Positions 55,776 through 64,000 of a stretch of DNA of 64,000 nucleotides are shown here, in pieces. The stretch covers positions 666,388,618 to 666,452,617 of the forward strand of contig CM060990.1 of the NCBI GenBank assembly GCA_030765065.1, read 5' to 3'. A program made the position numbers and the translations under genes. A model generated the notes under the pieces. It did no database searches. It was not told the origin of the DNA and worked only from the letters and a program-made list of their open reading frames with translations. How positions within the stretch are numbered: the first letter of the stretch is position 1; the number at the start of each line of letters is the position of its first letter. Source of the DNA: Deroplatys truncata. Its lineage: Eukaryota; Arthropoda; Insecta; Mantodea; Mantidae.

Positions 55776-56335
55776 ACTTACAATGTTGTAATACTTAGGT
55801 TGGGAGGGTGGAAAGCTGGCAAGATTGTAGACGATGATGGAAGGAGGATTTGCCCATTATGCGGGGAACAGAAAGACTGGCCGCATATTTCGGCAACATG
55901 CGTGCAGACGGAGGGTATTAGGAAAACATTATTACCGGAAGTATTTTTGGCTTCCAACAGACGGAGGACAGCATGCTGGAACTTGATTCTAAACAACCAA
56001 AACAGGCCAAGCTTGGGCACTACTTGATAGAAGTACGTGTACTAAGAGATAAGGTGTTTATGTAAGTTTTCTTTAAATATATGTGGTACTTGAGCATGTG
56101 TGTGCGTGAGTGTGTGTATGTGTGTGTAATTCAGATTATTTTTCATTTTATATGTACGTATATAGTGTTGTGATTATAAAAGAGTTGTTTTCTGGTCGAT
56201 TCTGCAAGTTAAGTTTAAAAACCAGCTATTTTTTCTAAAGAGCATGTAGGTCTTATGAGCCATGCGATTGTGTTAGGCAATTAAAGTAATACCTACTAAG
56301 TACTTAATAAATACCACTACTACTACTTTAAGACC
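55776..56335 (+). mobile_element. LINE 3' end with (ACT)n tail
   Basis: The plus frame 'LGGWKAGKIVDDDGRRICPL' continues with 'CGEQKDWPHISATCVQ', a CCHC-type C-terminal finger of a LINE ORF2. A frameshift near 56010 precedes 'GHYLIEVRVLRDKVFM' and the stop. A 3' region with GT-rich sequence ends in 'accactactactacttt'. 5' truncated. Confidence 0.72.
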
Positions 56336-56423
56336 CGGGCTTCATAGTTTAACCGTTAGGTGAATCAGTGATAACTAATTGCTCTCCCACACAAGCCCTG
56401 TGTAGGATAAGTTTGGAAAAGTA

Positions 56424-57187
56424 CAGAGTGAGCCAAAAAACTACGAGCCAGCTGCGCGGTGTTTTTCCTGTCTGTGTCCTCGGCGCTCGATGCCGTCTGC
56501 CGCTATCATAGAAAACCATAAACAACATTTTTAAAACTACTTTTAAAGGCTTTACTTACCAACTTTATGAAAGGAAGTGCTGAAACTGGCCACATTTTGG
56601 CACCGTTTTAGGAAACTATCCATCACTCGCCGTAGTTCACGTTGAGAAATGCTGGCAATTTCTTGGCGGATATTTTGTTTCAATTCTTCCAGGGTGTGTG
56701 GGTTTGTCTTGTATACTTTATTTTGTTACCCCAGAGTTATAAATCGCAGGGGGTTAGGTCGGGGGACCGAGGGTACCACAAATCGGTACTTATAATTCTG
56801 TCCTCAAACACACTTTCAATTTTTCTCATCGAAGTATTGGCCATATAAGCTGTTGCAGAGTCTTGTTGAAAAAAGCAAAATCACGCTCCCTGGCTGTTAA
56901 TTCTTTAAAAAAAGGGGGGCAAAATTGTATTCACGTATGTACGGGCTTCAAATGTTGACTCGAAAAAAATTGGCCAGTGATGGATAATTTCCTAAAAATG
57001 TGTGGACAACGACGGTGGCCAGTTTCAGCATCTCCTTTCATAAAGTTGGTAAGTAAGCCTTTAAAAGTAGTTTTAAAAATGCCATATGGCTTCATCCACG
57101 CCTTTCTATGACAGCAGCAGACGGAAACGAGCGCCGAGGACGCGGACAGGAAAAACACACCGGTTCGTAGTTTTTTGGCTCTCCCTG
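56424..57187 (-). mobile_element. Mariner/IS630-type element with ~170-bp TIRs
   Basis: Ends 'cagagtgagccaaaaaacta' and, on the minus strand from 57187, 'cagggagagccaaaaaacta'. The similarity continues for about 170 bp ('aaaactacttttaaaggc', 'ccaactttatgaaagga'). TA at 56422-56423 and 57188-57189. The host SINE sequence reads through exactly when the element and one TA are ignored. Confidence 0.9.
56570..56900 (-). pseudogene. Transposase C-terminal remnant
   Basis: The minus frame 'WYPRSPDLTPCDL', 'YKTNPHTLEELKQNIRQEI', 'ASISQRELRRVMDSFLKRCQ' is the end of an insect IS630/mariner-type transposase with the last acidic block (TPCD). Upstream blocks are absent, and the end of the frame overlaps the long terminal repeat. 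Confidence 0.75.
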
Positions 57188-57244
57188 TAGAATCACACGA
57201 CTAAAAAATGCAAGGCCATATTACAGTCGTACCGGTAGGTTGCC

Positions 57245-57350
57245 ATGGTAACTCGTGTAGCTCAACCGGAAGGAAATCGGAAGACCCATAATGCAAATCC
57301 CGGTTATGGGATTGAATTTTTGTCTGATTCTACCTTTCCGAAAATGTGTT
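57245..57350 (+). repeat. SINE-D copy, opposite orientation
   Basis: Head 'tgtagctcaaccggaagg', B-box region 'atgcaaatcccggttatg', body 'tgtctgattctacctttccg'. It faces the SINE-D at 56372-57222. Confidence 0.72.
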
Positions 57351-58397
57351 TTATTAGCGGAATTTGAACATTGTAGAGACAGGACATTTCGAATCCTCCT
57401 TCAGCATCAGCGTCCTCACAAATGCCACTGCTCTGTATTTCGTGGTAACGACGAGTTGCCTAATGTAATCCCTGGAGACAGAGACAACAGTAAACGGAGT
57501 ATTACGGACGCCGAGACGCCTGGTAGAGTTAATCACAAAAACTGTGTGAAATGAAAACGGCGGTAATAGCCTATGCTTATTTACAGGAGTTTCGTAATTA
57601 TGCGGCTTGCTGGGGGATGCTCGGCGGGTAGTGGCACATCTCACGAAATAACTAGCGCAGTTAAAGCAGGTAGAGTTAATAGCAAGGATTATTATGCATT
57701 TTAACCAAGGGAGACCTTATTACATACGCCCTATTTCCAGCAAGCCCACACAATATGCTGTTGCCGCTTGTTGTCCATAATTACGCAGTCTGGAGTTGGT
57801 TTCTTGGCTTGCGGCGCGGTGCTAAAGCCCATATAAGAAACGCGGAAGATAATGTGTTTGTGAAATCAGCGCGTAATCTCTACCTTATTCCCGGAATCGA
57901 ATATAGAAGCAGGAGGAACCTTTTCTAAGCTGGTTGCTATGGCGAAGATATGCTCTCTTTTGCATGTGAATGACTACGTTCCATGAGCTAGGCTTTGCTG
58001 CTCGGCTTTCTTGATCCTCATTCTGCATGTGCGGCCGCTATTGGATTCTCCATTCCATCGAGCTGGAGAGGGGAGATAATAATATTAACATTAACCAGGA
58101 CCAGATCATCACCTTTTAAACACGTGGTGAACACGTGTGCCCCAGTTTCCCAATACTTCTGTTTTTATGGACGTGGATGAAATAGCTGAGAGCCTTAATT
58201 TCAGACTAACGACGACTGCAACGGATAAACAAAACCAAACAGTTTTATGACGTAATGTCACGTGGCACATATAGACACAAATGCAAATGTTGGGTGTTTC
58301 CGTACTGGACGATAGCTGCGACGCAGAATTTCACCTTTCGCCGGTTCGGACGTAAGGAAGATAACAACGTGGAAAACAACGTGAATTAAAAAAATCT
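57351..58397. other. Unassigned stretch
   Basis: No domain recognised. Short plus-strand frames near 57360-57550 have no family resemblance I trust. Confidence 0.35.
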
Positions 58398-58737
58398 GAT
58401 GTTTTACATCACATGACTTTCTCTGCTTTCCATCGCTTAGTAGTGAGTATATAAATTATTTCTATGAAAGTTCATTTTAATGAGATAAACCTCTCCGGAA
58501 TTACTGCATTACACATTTCGTTACCGATACAAAGGAAATAGCGATAGTCAAAATTTTAAAAGTGGACGCTCCTCGTTGGCCTTAAAATTCCATACTGACA
58601 TCGCGAGAAACAAATGAAAAGCGACAGGACTTTAAAAGAATGGCTAAGTATTCAGCAATTCGAAGCATTAATAACGGATATCTCGGAAATGGCCCATGCC
58701 ATAAAAAGCTTATTTGAAATAAATTGTGTGTTTTAAC
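58398..58737 (-). repeat. R900 repeat, 3' part
   Basis: 'acatgactttctctgctttc', 'cggatatctcggaaatggcc', 'aataaattgtgtgttttaac'. Ends at the IS630-type element. Confidence 0.78.
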
Positions 58738-58739
58738 TA

Positions 58740-59820
58740 TAGTCCATTCCAAACCAGAGTTCCCTGTGATGTAAACAGAAGCACATGCTTCTGCTTGTCA
58801 CCAACCCAAGAACACACTCTTGCGCCAACGTAAATAGTTCCTTAATACATGTATTGTATTATGAAATATTAGAGCAGAAAAGGTATAGAACTGCACATTT
58901 TATTGCGGTTATCATAAGAACTCGTCGTTAAAAGTAATGAACTAGCTGTTTAAGAGATTACAAAATTATTTTCTTCTGGTATTTCGCTAACGCCGAGAGC
59001 ATCTTGCTTGTTAATACCAACCGTATGCCACTCTCTTACACATACAAGAAATGCAGCAATGAATTCCCAGAGGTGCTATCTGAGTACCGAATAAACACTT
59101 TGCGTAACACAGGAAATATGATAAGTAAACAGGCATACGCTATCACACGTATGCTAGCTCAGGTCAAATCTTGTGATTTAGTCAGTTGGTGTTTGAGTTC
59201 TCATGTCAGAGGAAGCTGCGTGTGTTGCGAATAAACTGTTCAAACACAAAAGCGGGAAACAGTTAAAAAGTGGCGAAAAACAAACAGCTCTTCATATGTT
59301 CAACTCACTATTAGCAAAAATACCCGACACTTGCATTATTGCATATTACGAAACTAATATCGGATTTTACAGGCGTTTCAGTGAGAAGTGTAACCAAAGT
59401 GAGCAGGGAATATAAACAGACATAATAGAACATAGAAGAGGATAATATGTGGGAACTTGTTTTAAGTGCGACAGTGCTGTGGATAAGCTTGTCATTATTT
59501 TGGAGAGTAGTTCTGATTCTGATATGGCAGCTGAGTCATCTTCGGAGGATTCGGATTTGGGTGTTGCACTTTTGCCCAAGGATTGTGATTAACGTAAGTA
59601 AAATGTTCATTTCCGCAGGCTTATAAAATCGATTGTTACCTCAGGTTGCATTTTGAACGATGATTCTCACACAAGGCGCGTTTTTATAGATTTAAAGTAT
59701 TCATCAAGCACGTGGGAGGGTAACCAGCAGCCATTAGGGGCATAGATTGCGAACTACTTTCGCGCGGAGAATACAAAGAGTTTGTTTTCAGTAAAAGGCA
59801 CTCTGGTTTGGAATGGACAG
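58740..59820 (+). mobile_element. IS630/Tc1-type element, 1081 bp, internally deleted
   Basis: Ends 'tagtccattccaaaccagag' and, from 59820 on the minus strand, 'ctgtccattccaaaccagag'. TA at 58738-58739 and 59821-59822. It encodes the start and probably the very end of a transposase, with the middle missing. Confidence 0.87.
59203..59592 (+). pseudogene. Transposase start and tail, middle deleted
   Basis: 'MSEEAACVANKLFKHKSGK' then 'LKSGEKQTALHMFNSLLAKI' matches the N-terminal 'SGEK...N' region of the family at 50170-50542. The frame ends at 59415. From 59469 another frame gives an acidic Ser/Asp tail ('VDKLVIILESSSDSDMAAES', 'SSEDSDLGV') ending at 59592, like the C-terminus of this family. 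The catalytic domain is missing. Confidence 0.6.
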
Positions 59821-59849
59821 TAAATCGTTAGTCATTTTTTGAAAAATAT

Positions 59850-60690
59850 TTACATGTCATGCATTTACGTGACTTTCTCTACCTTCTTTCGTTTATTAGT
59901 GGGTATACAAACCATTCTTACTAAAACTTGTATCTCTGTATATTGCATTTTAATCCAAACAGGCCTTTTTAGAAATAGCTAAGATACACATTTGGTTATA
60001 GATACAAAGAGAGCAGCGATAGCCAAATGTTTAAGAACTATATGCTGGCCTTAAAATTCCATACTGTGTCCATGCAATCGCGAGGAACTACTGAAGTTGA
60101 CAGACATCAAGAGAAAGACCAAGAAATGTACATTTAAAACATTTAATAACAGTTATCTCAGAAATGACTTATGCTACAAGAAAACCTTTTTGGAGGAAAT
60201 TTTGTGTTTTAAAGAGATCTACCTTTTTTATGCAGTACGTTTTCGTCTATCGCTTAACGTTTATCAGATATACAAGATAATACAAAATTCCTTCAGAATG
60301 AAGTAGATTTCACAAGCTTTACCCAGGAAATTCAATATATACATTTTATTTGCCGTGTAAATATATTTAATATGTGGTAGTTTAGTCAAAATCGTTTGAG
60401 TCATTTTTGTAGAAAATCAACAATTTCCAAAAATTGTTTGACGTGAAGGTTAGTTTAGGGTGGAGGGATTTTCTTGAAAATGTTGGTGTTGCATTTTTGG
60501 AAAATATTAAACCTAAACACCAAGTTTGGTATGTATCTGATTATAAATTATTGAGTTATGGTGTTCACTCACACACACCCACGGACCTATTTCTAAAAAT
60601 ATATATTTCCGGTGAAATCTCAGTATCGATTTTTTGGGTGGGTGGAATGCATTACCTTATCTACCTTCGTGGTAGAGAAAATAAGAAAGC
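59850..60690 (-). repeat. R900 repeat, near-full copy
   Basis: From 'cgtgactttctctacctt' to the 5' hairpin end 'ctaccttcgtggtag'. Core 'gagttatggtgttcac' in inverse orientation. Confidence 0.83.
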
Positions 60691-60724
60691 TTACAAGCCT
60701 GTTGTAATAAAATTTGCCAATCTG

Positions 60725-61375
60725 GTGCGATACATTCACCTGACTTTCCCTAACCAGTGCTTATTACTGGGTATATAAATCACTCTTGCGAAAGTTTATT
60801 TACAGCTGCATTACACATATCGTTATAGATATAAATGCCTTAGCGATTGTCAAATGTTTTATAACTTGATATTATGTAATGGTTTTAAAATTCCCTGCTC
60901 TTTGCGTGAAGTTCGAGAAAAAACTGAATGTCGAAAGGACTTGAAAAGAATGACAAAAGTATTGAACAATTCGAACCATTAATAACGGATATCTCGGAAA
61001 TGGCTTATGCCACAAAAAACTTATTTGAAATAAGCTCTGAGTTTTAAAGATAGTACGCTTTCGTCTATCGCTTAAGGTTTATCAGTTAAACGAGATTATT
61101 TAAAATTTTCCCCCTAATGAAGCAGACTTCATAGGAAAATCCGAGAAAATTCAAGATATACGTTTTATTTACCATTTAAATATATTTAATATGTGGCATA
61201 TCAAACAAAAATGATTTGAGCCACTTTTTTAGAAAATGAAAATTTTCGAAAAACGTTTCATGTAAGGTGTAGATTGGAGTGGGCAGATTTTATTGAAAAT
61301 CTTTGTGTCCCATCTTTGGAAGGTATTTGTTTTGGGGTAATTCTGTTTACAGACACACAAACACACGGACTCTAA
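60725..61375 (-). repeat. R900 repeat copy
   Basis: From 'gatacattcacctgactttc' to 'ctgtttacagacacacaaac'. The 5' hairpin end is missing. Next R900 starts within 10 bp. Confidence 0.78.
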
Positions 61376-61379
61376 AAAT

Positions 61380-62080
61380 TTTGATGTGTTGCATTTACAT
61401 GACCTTCTTTACCCTCTGTTGTTTATTAGTGGGCGTACAAACCATTCATTCTAAAGCTCATTTTTCTGAGTACCACATTTTAATCCAAATATACATTTTA
61501 AGAAATAGCTGCATTGCATATTTCCTCATGGACGCAAAGAGAATAGCAATAATAAAATGTTAAGAACTGGGCGCTATAGGCTGGTCTTAAAATTCCATAC
61601 TGTTTCCATGCAATCGCGAATAACAACTGAATGTTGACAGGACTTCAAGAGCAAGAGGAAGAAATGGTTTATGTAAATGGTTTAGCGATAGTCAAACCAT
61701 TTAGGACTTGATGCTAGTACTGCCTTTAAAATTCGTACTCTTTGCGTGCAATTCGAGAAATAACCGAATTTCGAAAGGACATGAAAGGAATGACAAAGGA
61801 ATTGAAAAATTCGAACTATTAATAACGGATATCTCGGAAATGACGTATGCCACAAAAGAACTTATTTGAAATAAATGCTGTGTTTTAAAGAACTGTACAT
61901 TTTTTGTGTAGTACGTTTTTGCCTATCGTTTAACGTTTATCAGCTATAGAAGATTATATTAAATTCCTCCAGAACAAAGTGGATTTCTACTCCCAGAAAA
62001 TTCAAGATATGCATTTTATTTACCGTGTAAATGTATTTAATATTCCATGTTTTAATCATAATCACTTGAGCCATTTTTAG
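61380..62080 (-). repeat. R900 repeat, copy split by solo LTR (first part)
   Basis: From 'gatgtgttgcatttacatg' to 'cttgagccatttttag', with an internal partial duplication near 61675-61800. Resumes at 63122 after the LTR. Confidence 0.8.
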
Positions 62081-63117
62081 TGATGCAGTAATTTGTATCA
62101 CAAATTATTTAAATGTAAAGAGTGATTATAGTATGAATATGCATTATTATGTGACATTGATTTGAGATGTTTGTTGATTGTAATTATTGTTGGGAAGTAA
62201 GTTTATACTGCCTTACTGAAACTGACAATAATAGCGTGCAATAATGCAGCGAGGGGGTGAGCTGTTTATCATTATTGGAGACGAGGAAGTTACGTAATAT
62301 TGGCGCGTTTTTCTTTTAGAATTTGCTGGAACATTTCCCTAGAGCATATGTATTCATAATTTTCATTGGATATAAAAATAGACGCTAATGTTGGCGCGTT
62401 TTATTAGCCAATTGCAGCTCAGTTATAATCTTTAGGCATATCGGGGTGTATGAGTATAAAAGAGCCAAGTCAGAGGTAGATCACCCACAGTTCATCAAAA
62501 TTCTTTGTACACTACACGTCGCATTTCCGTCAGTTCGTCGAAAATATTTTGTATGATACACGTCGCCTTCAGTCCAGCAGAAATATTACACGTCGGCTAT
62601 CGATTCGCAAGTTACGCGTATAAGAGTTATGAAAAATCTCAAGTATGGTAAAGTTAATTATACAAAAGGTTGAAGTACGTGGATTAAAAGTGATCAGTAA
62701 GAAGTTGTTATAACAGTTTCAGTTTGGCGAGTGTCAAGATCAATGTGTAAATGAGATAGTAAATGTGTTCGACAATAAAAGTGTAAAACAAATTCTTTCA
62801 TCAGTGTTATCTTTGGATAAGAGACTCCCTTCCGTTTACACAACCTGTATAAAGAGAAGTGCTTGACCAAAAGATCATAGCTAGCCGGAGGACAGTGAAC
62901 AAAAATTAAATAAAATAACAGTAGCATTCTTTCAAACGAACACTAATACTGCCGCAAATTGCTAACACCAGATGGAGCTACAAACCTAACAAAGAATCAC
63001 GTCACAAGATGGCTTCACCGCGTGAAGTAAACACACATACACAAATATTATAATAATACCACCTTCAAATTGGCTCCCAAACGTGGGGCTAACAAAACAA
63101 ACATAGATACCACTTCA
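62081..63117 (+). mobile_element. Solo LTR, family 1 copy 2 (fossil)
   Basis: 1037 bp, begins TG and ends CA ('tgatgcagtaatttg' to 'accacttca'), flanked by 'ttag' at 62077-62080 and 63118-63121. Contains TATA-like 'gagtataaaagagcc', 'gacaataaaagtg' and a primer-site-like 'ttggctcccaaacgtggggc'. Sequence reads in the opposite orientation to 37050-37989. It lies within an R900 copy that continues on both sides. Confidence 0.85.
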
Positions 63118-63121
63118 TTAG

Positions 63122-63285
63122 AAAGTGAAAAATTCGAAAAGAAATGTTTTAAATAAAGCGTAGTTTGTGGTGGGGGATTTTCTTGAAAATCCTGGTGTCG
63201 CATCACAAAAATGTATCTCAACTTTGGCATTTGGGTGAAATACAATTCTCCCCCTGCATACTACCTACGTGATAAAGTAAAAATG
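63122..63285 (-). repeat. R900 repeat, copy split by solo LTR (second part)
   Basis: Continues from 62080: 'agcgtagtttgtggtggggg', 'gatttt' block and 'catttgggtgaaatac' near the 5' end. Confidence 0.75.
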
Positions 63286-63654
63286 TATTATGTGCTCTAA
63301 TAATCTTTTGGTAAATAGCCAACTTTGCAACTACCAATGAAATGGATTGTCTACAGATTTCCAATTTTGTCCCCAATCCTTCGGAATATAAGGTAAGGTT
63401 AGAAGATACACTCTTGAACCTGAGCCCTTTGAATATTTTGATAAAGGGGGAGGCCAAAATGGCTTTGCACAGACGGCAATAAACCAGAACAACTAAGGTA
63501 CCTAGGACTGTATCCGGAATCTTGGCTAAAACAAAGGAGGTAGTAGATTCGATTTTCAGACTCAGGGACGGGTTCCTGGGTGTTTGGTTTAAGACCCAGG
63601 TGCAGCTTTATTAATACGCTGGACCTGGTAACCACGGTATTTCAAACTGAAGTA
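63286..63654. other. Unassigned gap
   Basis: No gene or repeat end recognised. Confidence 0.3.
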
Positions 63655-64000
63655 TTTGCCATGCCCATGTTGAAGTAGGTTATTTTGTTTACGTAATTTA
63701 TTGGCCTCACGCTTGGGAAGCCAACTTGAAGTAGATATGTTCTATTGTTGAAGTTTGCACCACACTTTGGGCGTTAATTTGAAGAACATTGTTTGTTACG
63801 TAATATCTTACTACGTATGAAAAGCCGATTTGAAGATGTATTTTTGTTGTTACTCTCCAAGTTTTAAAAAAATGTTACTTAACTTTGTTATTAAACTGCT
63901 TCTATAGATAGTATTTATGTTTATGTTTGCCTCGGCTGCTTCAGTATTGTTTTAGAGACACGTTTCTCTTAATTAGGGCGTGGTACGACAAGAATGTAGG
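63655..64000 (-). mobile_element. LTR, family 2 copy 2, runs off the window (fossil)
   Basis: Shares 'tgtttgcctcggct', 'gagacacgtttctctta' and 'gacaagaatgtagg' with 41858-42200 in the same orientation. The first ~180 bp contain several related units with a primer-site-like sequence. Extends past the edge, so its wholeness cannot be judged. Confidence 0.55.

Larger units (their letters stand above)
56372..57222 (-). repeat. SINE-D copy split by a TIR element
   Basis: SINE-D body 'cacaagccctgtgtaggata' and 'gtttggaaaagta' is interrupted at 56424 and resumes 'gaatcacacgactaaaaaat' at 57190. The head is lost beyond 57222. Confidence 0.8.

Noticed and set aside
57361-57545. Possible mariner C-terminus
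   Set aside because: Only a short 'EFEH' resemblance, no catalytic block or terminal repeat.
1-64000. CRISPR array or bacterial operon
   Set aside because: No regularly spaced repeats, and no ribosome-binding or operon structure. Introns, SINEs and LINEs indicate an animal genome.

Overview
The window looks like gene-poor, transposon-saturated DNA from a large arthropod genome, most likely an insect. The reasons are mariner, Tc1, pogo, hAT and IS630-type DNA transposons, Jockey-like and other LINEs, several tRNA-derived SINE families, solo LTRs and long AT-rich spacers. I find no convincing host gene, no rRNA, no functional tRNA and no CRISPR. Every recognisable coding stretch belongs to a mobile element, and nearly all are broken. 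Clade names below come from protein motifs read by eye.

Layout. 0-5 kb: a diverged direct duplication, then a Jockey-like LINE (minus strand) split by a Tc1 element. 5-9 kb: copies of an unnamed ~850-bp dispersed repeat, called R900 here. 8.8-10.5 kb: a hAT-type transposase gene with two apparent introns. 10.8-13.0 kb: a pogo/Tigger fragment interrupted by a GC-rich LINE that carries ORF1 and a 3' tail but no reverse transcriptase. 13-16.4 kb: R900 copies, one broken by two mariners. 17.1-18.5 kb: a hAT element with 8-bp target duplications and two SINEs inside. 18.6-19.9 kb: two SINEs with 11-12 bp target duplications. 20.4-23.8 kb: a LINE with a mariner and a Tc1 inserted in its reverse-transcriptase frame. 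24.6-29.9 kb: two copies of one mariner family and more SINEs. 31.6-35.8 kb: a SINE, a foldback MITE, a transposase with a DUF4817-like start, R900 and an RT fragment. 36.7-40.4 kb: R900, a solo LTR, a SINE, a full-length mariner and a LINE end. 41.2-45.7 kb: a LINE carrying an LTR, a SINE, paired R900 copies and a second foldback MITE. 47.7-53 kb: a long-TIR element, a SINE, R900, an IS630-type element and a decayed BED-finger gene. 53.5-57.4 kb: an LTR-like promoter region, SINEs, a LINE end, and a long-TIR element lying exactly inside a SINE. 58.4-64 kb: four same-strand R900 copies broken by an IS630-type element and a solo LTR, then a second LTR family running off the edge.

The elements do not form a pathway. 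They form a stratigraphy: LINEs and R900 are mostly hosts, and Tc1/mariner elements, SINEs and LTRs are mostly guests. Exact TA, 4-bp, 8-bp and 7-12 bp target duplications make the order of insertion readable. The most interesting items are R900, the ORF1-only LINE, two ~1-kb IS630-type elements that keep only the start of the transposase, the intron-bearing hAT gene, and a primer-binding-site-like motif reiterated at LTR ends.
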